Positions 41,868-55,790 of a stretch of 64,000 bases of DNA are shown piece after piece. The DNA is from Salarias fasciatus (taxonomy: Eukaryota; Chordata; Actinopteri; Blenniiformes; Blenniidae). Positions within the stretch are counted from its first letter, which is position 1. Each line of letters opens with the position of its first letter. Below the pieces are notes generated by a model. It saw only the letters and a program-made list of their open reading frames with translations. It did no database searches and was not told where the DNA came from. Made by a program: the position numbers and the translations under genes. Where the stretch lies: assembly GCF_902148845.1 (NCBI RefSeq), contig NW_021941230.1, forward strand, positions 13,061,651 to 13,125,650. Direction: 5' to 3'.

Positions 41868-41882
41868 CTGCCCCCTGGTGTT
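41868..41882 (-). promoter_or_regulatory. CTCF-like motif upstream of sap18
   Basis: On the minus strand this reads AACACCAGGGGGCAG, close to the CTCF consensus. It lies 130 nt upstream of the sap18 ATG and points toward the motif at 7271. Motif match only. Confidence 0.4.
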
Positions 41883-42096
41883 GGGGATGGTACTGCTGCT
41901 CATGTGCGTTAGTAAGTGTGTTACTGTTGTTTTCCTTTTCTGTCACTTTGGGGCTTTTTCATTATTATTTTATGATCAAACAACATTTATGGTATTTTTG
42001 GTAACTTCACACTCTATTGTAAAACAATTTTTCACATATTTATTATTATCTCTAAAAAGCAATCACCATCTTTCAATTATCTTTTTGGTGTTTCAG

Positions 42097-42440
42097 ATGG
42101 TGGAGCAGTGGTTGTTGCTTTAGCCTCACAGCAAGAAGGTCATGGCTTGAAATGATGGCTGGGTCTGTCTGTGTGCTTTGCATGTTGTCCTCGAGTGTGC
42201 CTGGGGTTCCTCCAGGTACTCCCACTGTCTAAAAATATGCATATAAGCTCAACTGGTGAGCCTTTGCAGCTTGGTGTATGACCGTCCGTCTCTCTGTGTT
42301 CGTGCTGTGGTGGTCTGGAAATGTGTCCAGGTGTATTTTTCCTCACCAGTCCAAGTGTACCTTCCCTTCCCTGACCTCACTCATAGTTATCTCCAGTGAC
42401 CTGCAACCCTAAAAAGGATAAAGTAGAATAGAAGATGGAC
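42097..42440 (+). repeat. Diverged teleost interspersed repeat with a tRNA-like head
   Basis: Starts GGTGGAGCAGTGG (A-box-like), then GCCTCACAGCAAGAAGGTCA, GTCTGTCTGTGTG, GGTTCCTCCAGGTACTCCCA, GTGTCCAGGTGTA, GTGACCTGCAACCCTAA and AGGATAAAG...GAAGATGGAC. These are landmarks, in order, of a dispersed repeat very common in fish genomes. The copy is old, judging by many changes. No coding potential. Confidence 0.7.
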
Positions 42441-43970
42441 AGTATTTATATGTATATTCATATAGTTTTCTTTTGTGAGTTCTTTGTGGGAGTTTGCATT
42501 TAATTTTTTGTGGTTGGGCCCTCTGTGTGCTGTTTTACAGTTTTTCACATGGGGAAAAAATAATGTTTTTAAAAACATCAGTGACCTCTTGCAGCATTTG
42601 TACTGATAGTGACAGAGTGACTGATCTGTGATTAAATCCACCTCCAGAAGTGGACCCTGCTGCTCAGTCACATGCCACTCGGTCTCCCCCTCACCCATTA
42701 CACTGCGTGTGGGTGACTGTGTGTAGTTTCCGGAGTTACATCCATGTGAGCGTTGTACAGTATGTGATTGTGCGTCCGGACAGTGTGCGGTTGTGTATCT
42801 CCTAACAGTGCTGTTCTCTGTTCTCTGGAGTTACTCTAACAATCGGCTGTGGTTCACCTCTCTCCTTTTATCCTTCTGTTTAAGCCCTGTCCTGACTGAG
42901 AGACCAAACAGTGGCTCTTTGAGTATGCCCCCGACACTGATCCCCATTCACTGATATGCATCAGGAAGAAGTGTTGCTGTTTTTCCTCTAATGACTCCAT
43001 TAGAATCACAGACGCCCTCTCTGTCTCACTTTTCCTGCCCTTTGAGATTATTTCCCCTCGTTCTGCATGAACTTGTTGTGCAGTCTTTACTGCTGTTTGA
43101 ACACTAGCGACAACAGACCATGCACACACTGCCTCCAGAAGTCCTGGTGTCTCTGTTGCGAGCGTGCTAGTGTAAGCTGAGGAAGTTGGTTTTTGCTCCC
43201 ACACTTTCACAAACTGTGGGAAAGGCTCATCGGTCACAGCTGTCAGCGGCACACAGAGCTGCCCTGTCCTGAGGACCAACTACTGCCAAGCGATGGTTTA
43301 GATCTGAGGAGGCACAAGGACTTTCTACCTGTGTCCAGTTACAGCTGCACACACACTTCTCTCTTGAACAGCATCTTTACAGCTTCATGCAGAGAGGAGG
43401 ACTTGCAGGTTTGTCTCATGCTGTGTTCATTTATAAATGGGACAGAGCTGATGTGACCACACATTTATTTACAGTACCATGAGGAGGGTTTTCTGCCAAA
43501 CCACCTGACGCTCCAGACAAAAGGTAAGAAAACTCTCTCACATTTTTTTTGCCTTCTCTTGCTTTATTATCAGCAGTCTTTAAGAAGAAAGCAGGTGCGT
43601 CCACGCAGTTTCCCTCTCAGTCCACAGCATGTCATTTTAAACCATCAGAGCAGTGAATCAGTAAGTTGCTGAGTGTGGATGGTCGTGACTCAGTGAGGAC
43701 CGAGTAGTTTTAGCAGAGAGGGTTCAGTTCAGTGCAGTCCACAGTGGGCAGAGAGGTTCATGGGTTCACATGAATGTTGGCACTTGCTCGCCACTCCTCC
43801 TCCACTCACTTTCATTCCTTTTCATCCTCTTTCAGACTTCGCCTTTGTCTCAGTGCCGCTTTCTGCTTTCAAGTTTTCGCCAAGGAAGCACAGATGGATG
43901 TCTTTACGCGGCAGCTTTTCGGCGAGCAAGCCGCTCCTCTGACTGTCCTTGCTCTGTGTGTGCCCTCCTC
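42441..43970. other. Upstream region of the beta connexin
   Basis: No gene recognised. The exon bearing the connexin ATG is preceded by an acceptor one base before the ATG, so a noncoding first exon probably lies here; I cannot place it. Confidence 0.4.
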
Positions 43971-43973
43971 AGG

Positions 43974-45248
43974 ATGTCTTGGCCCGCTCTGTACGCTCAG
44001 CTGGTCGGCGCAAACCGCCACTCGACCAGTCTGGGTAAAGTCTGGCTCTCTGTGCTCTTTATATTCCGGGTCATGGTGCTGGTCGTGGCTGCAGAGAGCG
44101 TCTGGGGGGACGAGCAGTCCGACTTCACCTGTAACACCCTGCAGGTAGGTAGTGGTCACCCATGTGGGAAGGACCTAATGGAAATGGCCTGTTACAGTAA
44201 TGTGTTGCATATTTTGTCTTTTATTCGGGTTAACTTTGACATTTGACCTCACCTTTGCCTGCTGGTATCTGTATTGCTTTGCTTGTTCAGCCTGGCTGCG
44301 AGAACGTCTGCTACGATCAATTCTTTCCCGTCTCCCACATCCGACTCTGGTGCCTTCAGCTTGTCTTCGTCTCCACTCCAACGCTCCTGGTTGCCATGTA
44401 TGTAGCCTACCGCAACCATAAGGACAAGAAGAGGCTCCTTCAGGTGTGTCCGCTGTTTGATTTTTAAAATGCATGGCATTATGTGTGGTCATCAGGTTTT
44501 TACTCTTTTTGTCTGAAAGCCTGATAATGGGCCAGTCATGACTACCAGGTGTGTTGAAGGAATTTTTCAATGGCATCTTGTAACCAGAGCTCGGGCAGAG
44601 CCGGTTTTCTGGCCGCCAAAGGCCAGGAGGAGGAGCTGGAGACCCTGAAGAAGCGGAGACTCCCGATCGCCGGTGCTCTCTGGTGGACGTACGCCTGCAG
44701 TCTGGTGTTCAGGCTGCTGTTTGAAGGAGGATTCATGTAAGAGCTGGAAGTCTGTTTCACTCTTCCTCATGCAAAGTGTGGCACACTTGACATCTGTCTG
44801 TCCAGGTACGCCCTGTATGTGGTGTACGACGGTTTCCAGATGCCCCGGCTGGTGCAGTGTGACCAGTGGCCGTGTCCTAACCTGGTGGACTGCTTCATCT
44901 CAAGGCCGACGGAGAAAACCATCTTCACGGTTTTCATGGCCACAGCCTCTTCCATCTGTATCGTCCTCAACATGGTGGAACTGGCTTATCTTGTGGCCAA
45001 GGCTGTCACAAGGTAGAAGTATTAATCGGTCAGACAGTCAGGTGATTAATCAGCAATAATTCCATCAATTATGATTGTTTTTGAGAAATCATCCAATTGA
45101 ATGATGTCAAAAAGGCTTGTTAAGACGACAGCTGTTTATCTGTCTAACCAAATGACTGCAACCTTTGTTCTGCAGGAGTCTCTGCCATTCAAAGAAGAGG
45201 AAATCCAACAAAGAGAGGACCAATGCGAAAGTGAGTGTCTCGCTCTGA
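43974..45248 (+). CDS. Gap junction beta-type connexin (Cx26/Cx30/Cx30.3-like), intron-containing
   Basis: Four-pass protein forming intercellular channels. Coding exons: 43974-44144, 44291-44443, 44588-44736, 44806-45012, 45176-45248; phases agree and give 250 residues. The first loop has the connexin triple-cysteine pattern (CNTLQ then PGCENVCYD); the second has [22 protein letters not shown]1 is [20 protein letters not shown], with HSTSLGK before it. The beta-like short cytoplasmic loop ([16 protein letters not shown]) and short basic tail ([15 protein letters not shown]) place it in group beta. Neighbours sap18 and gja3 suggest the GJB2/GJB6 locus of human 13q12, or fish gjb8 (cx30.3); I cannot choose. 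Mammalian relatives have one coding exon, so the four coding introns are odd. Confidence 0.88.
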
Positions 45249-45690
45249 AGAGGCAGCAAGAAGAAGAATTGATGAACAGATGATAAAACTGTAAACACGT
45301 GTAAATGATGAAAAACATTTTCTGTGATACCCGAATTGTTGAGATGCAACATTTAAGTGGTGGAGAAGATGTCAGTGAGTCAGATTAGATTTTTTTTCTT
45401 GTAATTAATATGAAAAGTTTTCAAATTGTGAAGATACCATAATTTTTTTTTTAATATTTGTATAATACAATATCTGGTTCAATGATACTCATAAACACAG
45501 CTAGTTTAGAGGCATTATCAACTACTGGGCAATAAGAAAAGGTCACAAGAGACTGAATGTGAGTATTCACCTGCAGCTACTTTATACTTTGTACACACAT
45601 ACACAGGAAATAGTTTATTTTCCATTTAATTTATAGAATATTGATTCATTGTGTATGAAAATACTCACTATTTCTCGGTTCACATAATCC

Positions 45691-45696
45691 AATAAA
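45691..45696 (+). terminator. Polyadenylation signal AATAAA for the beta connexin
   Basis: The hexamer lies 443 nt after the stop and is followed by a T/G-rich stretch suited to a downstream element. Confidence 0.55.
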
Positions 45697-47751
45697 GTTC
45701 AGAGTTCTTTTTTCTCATGTTTGATTCTTTGTGGAAAACCACTTGCTGATACCAAACACCAAACATCCCATCACTGAATGAAATTAGATTGAGCAGGATT
45801 TTCCAAACACACCGTTGATGCGGTTCTCTGCTGCCACCAGCTGATGAGAGGTGAGAATTGCAGCATTGTGCATATTTGCTGTTTTTTTCAGGCACACTTT
45901 CAGTCCTTCACATAGTCAACATGCACATGCAACTCTGACCAAATACACAGCCACATCCCTGACACATGTCTCCACGCTATGGAAGGAAAAAACATGCAGG
46001 CACATGGACAACATGCAAACTCCACACCAAGACGTGTCAAACACAGCTGTGCTCGCTGTGAAATGACAGAACTAACTATTGCAATATTGACATCGTCTCA
46101 CATTTCTAAGAACACTTGTCTGTTCAAGAGGATATTAAACAGTCCATAATGCTTTTCTTCATGGTTATATCATTTGTTTTAATCATGGTTTTCTTCTTCA
46201 AATTCAAAATGAATATGTTTCATATTATGTTCATGGGGAAAAATGTTTTAGAAATGTAATTTACATGATAATTTACAGACAGAAGAAGTGATACAAATTC
46301 AGAAAAATCAACCAAACTTTTCTTAAATTTGGTAACAAATGACTGTTTATTGTACTTAAAACCATGATTGGGGAAAAAAAAATTGTATAACTTCTCCAAA
46401 CATTGAATCACTGATATAAATTATGTGATCTTTATAATGTAAAGGTAAACTTGCTGTTGATTTATTTGTGTTTTCATGATGGCCTGTCAGGAATGTGATG
46501 GGTGATTCGCCTCTGCCTCTGCCCACACTCTCCTCCCTCCTCCCTTTTTACACCAGACTGGCCTGTTGTCTTTTTTTTTTTTTTTTTTTTGAAACTCTCT
46601 CACCCTCTCTGTAACTCTGTAATTCTCTCTGTGTGTGTCTCTCTCCCTCCCTCCTCTTTTCCTGCCACCTCTCTTGATTGCACCCGTGGGACTAAAAAAA
46701 AGAAGAAAGAAGAAGGAAAGTCGTGGAAGTGGAAGAAGCCGGGAGGGAGACGCGTTTCAAAAGGGAGAGGGGTAAGCAGGTGGATGCTGGAGTGATGCTG
46801 TTGTGGCTGAAGTGGGAGGGAAGAGGAGGGATTATCATCCTTCCACCTGCTGGAATATCAGCGCCTCTCATGCTGCGTTCACTTTCCTGTGGGAAAGAAG
46901 GCAGGCAGTAATATTCAATACCAAAAAAAAAAAAAAAAAAAACACAGATGTGTCTTTGAAATGAAAGCAGTGCTGCGAGGTTTTAGATTTACTCATATTA
47001 AATCACTTTAGGTTACAAGAATTTCCAACCAGACAGGAGTCTTAAGAAAGTCGTGTCAGGTGTTAAAGCACTGACAAAACCTCCACTTTTAATTTTTAAT
47101 TTTAAGTCTGTGCATGAAAATGTGGTTTGTGGTGGCTACGGGGGTGTTGAAATAGTCAGCCTCTTTCTGCTGCAAAGTCTACTTGGTTATAAAGCTACAT
47201 CTGGAACTTTACCTCATATCAACAAAAATGAATGCAACTTCTTAAAGGGTTTCTCATCCCAGTATTTGTGATGTTGGACAGCATCACTGATTTACCTTAC
47301 ATACTATTATTATACAAAAATCACTGCAATTACTCATCACTATCACTTTTTGTAAACCAATTAGACCGAAATATCGGTACAGTGAGTGAAGGCAATAATT
47401 TCTTATTATGTATGCACCTTCACTCTTTGCACATTTTCATAATTGCATCTGTTTTTAATACAGTTTTTTTTTCAGCTTTATGCTTTGTTACCATCATAAA
47501 ATTTCTCACACCTTTATATACTTTGGCATTTTCTGTATCTTGACCCACTTTGTCCTCTGTGTGTATGTCCTAATGACCTCTTGCTGACGATGAGCTGAGC
47601 TATGTGAACATGCAGATGGACACTAAATGAGAAAACTCACGATTTGTTCAGAATGGAGGGAGAAGACTGACTTTTTCAGGGTGCAAATGGCAAAATGGCA
47701 GGCCAAGAGTTAACGGTTTGGGCTGTTTTAGCACAAAGTCCTCTGATCTAT

Positions 47752-47855
<104 letters not shown>

Positions 47856-48767
47856 CAAAGCCGATCTGGCAGCTTCTCTATTGTCCGCTGGTATTTCATC
47901 ATGTCAACACATCGTGTGACTGTCCACACACAGGCTGCTCTCATATCTTTAGACGGCTGAGCAGTTTTGCAGGTGAAAACTGAAGTAGTTGTCAAGTTTT
48001 CTTTATAATAACGCTGTACACACATCTCACACACACACAAGATCATCTCGTACAACCGTAACTTTCAAGATTTGTTTGGATCATTGAATACGGTTGGAGC
48101 ATTTGCCCCCCTCAGCATTCCAGGGATGTGATGAGTCTGGCATTCAGCTTCAGCGACCTGTTATCCACTCATTCACTTCCCACAGATGCCTGCCCATTGT
48201 CTGCCAGCAGCCAGCACAGTGACATACACACACATTTGTCTGCAAGCAAATGTACATTGTGTATTAAAGGTGCAAAAATTGTTTTGTATCTCCTTTCTAG
48301 GTGTAGAATTCCTTCTCATCTCTGGTCGATGGATTTATCAGTGACAGCACAACAATATTTTAGTAAGCCTGAATTTCCTTTTTTTACTCAGTGCCAATAC
48401 TCATCAGATACTTCACATGGGAATTCATGTTATTAAGGATGCAGCATTACAATCACATGATGGTGTTTACTTGCAAGTATGAAAGCTATATGAATTATAT
48501 CAAATTAATCTCTGCTTAAGTCCTTGACTATAATAAATAGTTTTGAATTGTTCCTGTGAGCAAATATAGAACAAATTTTGTGAATTTTATGAAAATGGAA
48601 ATGATTCTCATCCAAAATACATTGTAATTAAATATCCTTCTTCTGGTCCAATGATTGAAATTTGAGAAATTTTAAAAATCTGAATATCAAACAGATGAGT
48701 ATTAATATCCCGACTGCTGTGGATGTGCACTCTTCTGCTCTCTGCAGGCTAGAAAACCAAGTGAAGC

Positions 48768-51542
48768 ATGGGTGACTGGAGCTTTCTGGGGCGGCTGCTG
48801 GAGAATGCTCAAGAACACTCCACTGTGATTGGAAAGGTGAGTGACTGCTAATCCTGTGTCTGGCCCTTGGATTATTTCAGAAAAGTCAAATATTTTATAT
48901 GGATTCAGGATGAGTTTGAATTCCTGGATATGCAGGAGGTGTAAATAGAGACCCGGAGTTAATTTACCAAGGTATCAGGTGTGACTTTGGATTGGATTAG
49001 TTCATATTTTGGTGTGTTGATTGGTGGAAAACATGAAAATGACCAAGATAATTTCAAATAATCTATTTCCTGAATCTGCCAGATTTGGGACACTTTCAGG
49101 TTTTGGGGTCGAACCCGACTGTGTTTCTCCACCTTCTCCCCAGGTTTGGCTGACTGTCCTCTTCATCTTCCGCATCCTGGTCCTGGGTGCAGCTGCTGAA
49201 GAAGTCTGGGGCGACGAGCAGTCAGACTTCACCTGCAACACACAGCAGCCTGGATGTGAGAACGTCTGCTATGACGAGGCCTTCCCCATCTCCCACATCC
49301 GCTTCTGGGTGCTGCAGATCATCTTCGTCTCCACGCCCACCCTCATCTACCTGGGCCATGTACTGCACATTGTCCGCATGGAGGAGAAGAGGAGAGAGAG
49401 AGAGGAGGAGCTCAGAAAGGCCGGGCGCCACCAGGAGGACCATGACAATCTCTATCACAATGGAGTTGGTGATGGAGGTGGTGGGAAGAAGGAGAAGCCA
49501 CCAATCCGTGACGAGCATGGGAAGATCCGGATCCGTGGGGCGTTACTGAGGACCTACATTTTCAATATCATCTTCAAGACTCTGTTTGAAGTGGGCTTCA
49601 TCCTAGGACAGTATTTCCTCTATGGCTTCCACCTGAGGCCTCTTTATAAATGTGGCCGCTGGCCCTGCCCCAACACTGTGGACTGCTTCATCTCTAGGTC
49701 AGACTACTACTATAACTACTATTACTATCAGTACCACCACCACTTCTAATACTATTACTACTACTACTACTAGAGATAATAATAAATACAACAACAACAA
49801 CAACAATAGTAACCGTTGGACTTAACTAATTAGGACATTTACTGAGTGCTTTTTCTTACCAAATCAGCAAAACAGAGGCAGATGCAAACAAAAGCAAAAG
49901 AATTATAAGGAGATGAACAAAAATCATTGGAAAAAGCCTTTCCAACTAAAAAAAGTGAAGAGTAAAACGTGATAATTACAATATATTACACGAAAAAAAA
50001 ATCTCTGTAATATACTGTGAGTGCTTTACATTACCTTCACGTGCTCAGCCCCGCCCTTTACTGTTGCCATGGCAACAACTCTCTCGATCTTGTTCATTTA
50101 CGTGATTTATTTGACAACTACTTAAACACTTAACTAAATATTTTGGAAAATCTTTGGAAGAAGAAAGAGGGTAAAGCTACACCCCACGGTAAAAAGAAGA
50201 CGAAAACTTTGTATTTTTCACTGCTAATTTTACTATGCTAATGCTAACGGCTGTTGTGCTATGTTTCGCAACATTAGCTTAGAAACTAAAAATTCTTCTG
50301 TTTCCCATAAAGAATAAACAGTCTCTAAATAATGCACTTACTGAGTAGATAACATATATTTTGATGATTTTGATTTTTCAAATGTCACACTAATGTCAAA
50401 GTAAGCAAGTTCAATTTAAGCAGTTTATTTGACATGACTTCTTCTCTGCGTGTATTGACGTGTTTATAGCTGCATTTCCCAAACTATTGAGTTTTTGAAC
50501 ATATCTCTATTTGTTATTTATTTGTGGGTAAAGCAGTGTTAAAATTGAGCTAAACCTGCCATTTTTGCTAAACTGTGTTGTCAGGCTAGATAAATAAAGG
50601 TGTTTACCTTTAATATGTACATTAATTTGTCTAATACATAAGTTTTATTTTATTACTTCAGGTTGTTTTTGTACATATTGTTGAATTTTAATATAATGCA
50701 TTTTAAGATTAAATCTGTGTATGTTCTCCTCTTGTTCCAGGCCCACTGAAAAAACAATCTTCATCATCTTTATGCTGGTGGTTGCCTGCATCTCTTTGGT
50801 CCTCAATCTGCTTGAGATTTACCACCTGGGCTGGAAGAAAGTCAAGCAGGGGGTTACCAATGAGTTTGTATCCGATAGTGAGTCGCTGCTGGGTCGAGAG
50901 AAACCCGGGGAAATCGAGACTGTTCCTGAGCATACGTCTCCATCTGTGTTTGAGTGCTTACCAGCATATGCCAGCATAAGTGTGCTGGGTGGAGCAGCTC
51001 ATGAGGGAGCCTACAGTCTAGCTGAGTCTTGCCCCACGGTGATCTCTGCCCTGGTGCCTGGTGAATGCAAGATGGATGGCACAGGATTCCACCCAGATGA
51101 CCTCCCGCTGGAGGTCTCGCCGGCTTCTTTTCTCAGCAGAAGTGAGAATGCAAGCAACGGACATCTGGCTGCAGCAGAACAGAACTGGAGCAACAGGGCA
51201 CTGGAGCTCAACAATCTGAATGGAAAGAACTCCTCCACCCTTCCTCATCATCAACCCTCTTCTGCTCCAAACTCCTCCTCCTCTTCTCCTCAGGAGGAGT
51301 TTCCACATCCTTCTACTTTTCCCACCCTTCCCCGCAACACCCCTCTTGCACCGCTTTCGCCGAAGGAGCCATCAGTGGACGAGGGAGACGACACCGCCAC
51401 TGCGCCCTCCGTGATCCCACATGACGACTCCAAAGTGATAACCAGGGTGGAGCTCCATCAGCCTCCCGCCGACATCCGGAAACCAAGCCGGGCCGGCAGG
51501 AGCAGCGGTGTCCGTGCTCGCCCCGATGACCTGGCAGTGTAG
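48768..51542 (+). CDS. gja3: Gap junction alpha-3 (connexin 46/48.5-like), three coding exons
   Basis: Lens-type alpha connexin forming gap-junction channels. Coding exons: 48768-48836, 49144-49697, 50741-51542; phases agree (0, 2) and give 474 residues. The N-terminus [19 protein letters not shown] is GJA3-like. Loops have [14 protein letters not shown] and [20 protein letters not shown]. The cytoplasmic loop is long and charged ([15 protein letters not shown], then a Gly-rich turn and KKEKPP). TM4 is followed by [11 protein letters not shown]. The Ser/Pro-rich tail ends ARPDDLAV, matching the GJA3 C-terminal ARPxDLxI motif. Two coding introns are unusual: one after codon 23, one after CFIS. 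Read-through of the second donor gives a meaningless Tyr/His-rich tail, so splicing to 50741 is preferred. The neighbours fit human 13q12. Confidence 0.93.
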
Positions 51543-51544
51543 CT

Positions 51545-51646
<102 letters not shown>

Positions 51647-53399
51647 TCATTTACACAACCAAGCATACACATAGCAAGTGCAGTATGCAGTTTTTTCACA
51701 GATCAGGTGTCAGCTGATTAGTTTAACCTCAGAGTTGTGAATCTATCTAAGGGCATAAAGAGTTTAGTCCCAGAGATACAATACCTACATAACAGTAAGA
51801 AAACTGTGGCTGTATCAGAAACTGCCTGCTACATCAGCAGTAGTATTATAGGAATGCAGAAATGATCTCAAAAGCCAGACTTCAGTTAGCAGTACTGGTG
51901 CTTCTGGTTCCCTTGTTCTGAAATAGATGGGTTTCCTTAAAAATGTGTATTTGATTTGATGTTTGAGATAAGGACTGTGCTAAACACAGGAACTGTAGGA
52001 TTTAATTGTATGCATCACTAAATACACCACTGGTGAATTTTTTGAAGGTTTTTACGTATCGTTGAAAACGGAGTTGCTACCCAGTGGTGACAGTGTCAGT
52101 CCAAGACGATATGTCAGACCACTAAACATGTAATGTTCCTCCATCACATTCTTGTGTTTGTACATATATGATAAACTATTCAAAATTAAACTACCCAATT
52201 CATAGTTAGATGTGTTTGTAGTTTTTTTTTCCAGGTGAGGTCATAAGGTAAAACTTTGGTAGAAGTGCTTAGTGAGTGAAAGTCCCTTGACAGTAGCAGT
52301 GTAATTTGTTTTTAGCATTCAACATTAGCTTTCTACATATTATTGTTGACTTAAAATGTATGTTATTAACTTTTTCTGAACAAAGAATTAATTTCTGTAG
52401 CATCTGAGAAATGGATGTAAAAATCCCATCTGCTTTTGGTCACGGGGACCAGGTGCATCCTTACTGCAGGGATTAGCCACATAAATGCATTATCCTTGTA
52501 GCACTCAATCAGTTGAAATGATGCACAGCCACTGCCCTGCTGGACAGAATCACAAAAGAGGTCACAGGATTGCAATTTTTTAGAATATGTCCTCTTCTGT
52601 GAAATCATGAATCCCAGATTCATAGCATCTCATCACTCAGTGTGTAAGGACTTTGTCTTGCGTCCTTATTAACTTTAACTAGAAACGGCTGCAGCATGAC
52701 CGTGGTTCCGGCAAAATACAGTGATTTGACAGTTCCTTCATGTATGCAGTACATACTCGACTATGGAGGAGGCAGTTTTGATTACAGCCATAATATTTAC
52801 ATGAGTTTCTAAACTTGAGACACGAGCACAGAGTAATTCTTATCAAGTTTTGTCAGAGTTTTTCACCAGGATTTGAAGGTATCAAGGTATTCATACAACA
52901 TCAACAAATACTATATTAATACACTTAAAAATAATAGATTAGAATAGAACTTAAAATATGAAAGTAAAAAAAGGAACATTAAAGGGTGATTATAACAAGC
53001 AGACAGCTGTATTACACAAAGAGAATGCACAGATAAGAGACAGAATTATTGTGATGATGATGACGATGATGATCATGATGGTGGTGATGGTTAGACTCGT
53101 ACTAAAATGTTTTACATCCTAGTAGCAGCAAGATTTTTTGTATTCCTTTGCTGGGAAACACCAGAGGAAAGGGTTGCACTTGTTGTTTTCTTTTTTCCTT
53201 TCTTTCTTTTCTTTTTGTGACGCATTGGTGGAGCCGAGCGGTCTCAGACCCCTCAGTCATGGAGTGTCAGTCTCACTCAGCCTGTAGTTTCAATGAAGAG
53301 AGGGATGCACGTATGCGTGTAGGGCAACTTGAGGCAAACAGTGATGCAATCCCACCCTGAGGTGTAAGTCCGCAGGCTTGACAGGCTGTGTGTCAGTGC

Positions 53400-53410
53400 T
53401 TGTGTGTGTG

Positions 53411-53464
<54 letters not shown>
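53400..53464 (+). repeat. (GT)n microsatellite
   Basis: Mostly perfect, ending in GCGCGCG; within the presumed gja3 3' UTR. Confidence 0.9.
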
Positions 53465-53475
<11 letters not shown>

Positions 53476-55498
53476 TGTTTCAGTGTTTACAAAATGACAT
53501 CTCAGCAGTTACATCAGGGTAAACTCTATCAAATATATAAATATGTAAATATACTATGGATAATATGCACAAGAAGTTGTTGATACATAACTTCTGATTT
53601 TTTTTTTTTTTTTTTTAAGTGGGTGTCTGCTCAAGCTGCATTTTATAACTACTTTTACCTTTGAAAACCAAAAAAAGGACTTTGGTATTTTCAAACACTG
53701 TCCTGACTAGTCACTTTATGCAAACCCAGTGTTAGAATGATTCAGGCACAGCACAGGACTGAGGGCTGAGAAAATGCCACAGTGCCCCGTATTCAGCTTT
53801 GCAGCTTGAAAATAGTATTGAACATATCAGTACACCTTCTTTGTGATGGTTGTGTTTGCAGTGTGTTAAAGAGCTATTGGGTTCTGTATGAGAGAACTCC
53901 ACGTTCATTTCTTAGATGAGCTGTAGAATATATTGTAGCTTTTAGATTTTTTTTGGAGGTAAAAATTAATGAAAGAATTCTATTTTAAACTTTAGGTTAA
54001 TGGATATCCTAACTAGGAATTTTTTTAACCGTTTTTCTCTTCAATTCCTGCCGAAAATAGACAAAAGATTTTGAGAAAATAGGTTATTGGGATGAGTTAA
54101 GAGTTCATATTCATTTATTTCTATCGTCGATAGGAATTTAATTGTATGAAAACCCTGAAACAATAAGCATGGGAGAAATTGTTTGGAGCACTTAGAGAAC
54201 TGCTTGACAGAATTGTAAGTTGTGTGAGCGCTCTGGGCAACATGATCGACATTTAAAAGAAAATTTCTCTTCTTGTTCTGGCTTTTTCCAGTGCTTCCTT
54301 CTGGGGTCGTCATTGATTTTTTAATTTATTTTTTTAGTTTTAAGTTGGCCATATGAAATATTTTGATCATTAGTTTGGCAATGTCTTCTTGCCTTTCATG
54401 AAATGGTGCTGAAGGGCTGCTCCAGTAGAGTTGTTGACTCTCAATGTGCCACGAATCACCATGAAGAGATAAAGACACAGTTAATTTAGTTGTGTTCGTG
54501 AGATTGAGAGTTTGCTCAGTGGCTCCACAGTTGGAACTGTGATCCAAGTAAATGAGCTCAATATTGCCATTCATACTCACTTCTTAATTATTGATATGTT
54601 CATGTGTTGCATGCGTATTCAGATGCACTTTCATGAAAAACTGAAGCTTCTGATACGTCCAAACCAAGCAGTTAGATGAAGTTGAGGCGAGTTGTTGGAC
54701 AAATCTGTATAACTATCATCACCCTGTGATAAAAATCACTGTTAGAGCTGACAGCCTGCAGGTTATCATGGATAAACCACTGAAAGTCATGATTATGGTC
54801 AGACTTTAGTGGCAATACAAAATTTCAGCCCAGAGAGGCAGCTGAAGCACTTCATTTGTATTTTCTGAAAAGTTATTCACTGTGAAGATTTTTTGTGATT
54901 TGAAGATATTTAGCAAACCAAAGAGAAGCGATCATATATCTCCAACAGGAATGCTTTTACAGCCCCACACTTAAACCCAAGAAAGACATCATGTTGAACT
55001 TTGTCTCTAAATATTGTTGAAACTAGTTTTATTTTTCCTATTCCTTTCACAACAATGTTTTTCACAACTTTGTTGTTCCGAGCTGTTTTAGTTCCTTTGC
55101 TATGTAGATAAAGATTTGCACAGTGAGATGAGGGTCTGAAGAGATTTATAAATAGAGAAGAAAACATAACAGAGGGTGTCCTGTGAGGAGGATTTTAACA
55201 TATTTTTGTTTTTTTTATATATATATATATATTGAAAACCAAAATTAGACATGGATTAAACGATAAGTGATTTTTAGTTGATCTTTTTCTGTCTTGAATG
55301 TGGATTGAACCACTTTGATTGGAAAACTGGAGATTGTGTGATGGGATTATCATCGGACAGGGACACACATTCCCCACCTGTTAAACATGAAGAAACATGA
55401 CTGTCTTTCAAGAGAAGTGCCTTGCGTCTGCACCTTTTGTTCAAGAACATGTTGATGTAAATGTTCATTTACCTCAGATGTTTACAAAACTGTTACTA

Positions 55499-55504
55499 AA
55501 TAAA
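55499..55504 (+). terminator. Polyadenylation signal AATAAA, perhaps of gja3
   Basis: Followed within 25 nt by TTTGTTGTTTGTTTC, a good downstream element. Assignment to gja3 is inferred from strand and order. Confidence 0.4.
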
Positions 55505-55530
55505 CTTTTTGTACCATATTTGTTGTTTGT

Positions 55531-55731
55531 TTCAGGATGTACTGGGCTCCAAAACCACGTTGACCACAAAAAACACAACTGACCATTGAGGAAATTGATC
55601 ATTCTAATTTAACTTTATTTTTTTTAAACTAATAGTTTTGGATTTATATGACAGCTGTTTCTTACTAAGGCCTGGCTGATGCTCTCTGCCATGCTCTGTG
55701 TGACCACATGCTGATGTCTTTATGTGCACGA

Positions 55732-55790
<59 letters not shown>

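Noticed and set aside
46502-46911. Coding gene between the connexins (frames of 97 and 62 codons)
   Set aside because: Poly-T, CT-rich and GA-rich DNA; at most a noncoding exon of gja3.
49698-49749. gja3 exon 2 read-through ending in a Tyr/His-rich tail
   Set aside because: It runs through a donor into a (TAC)n-like intron; the spliced version restores the conserved SRPTEK motif and TM4.
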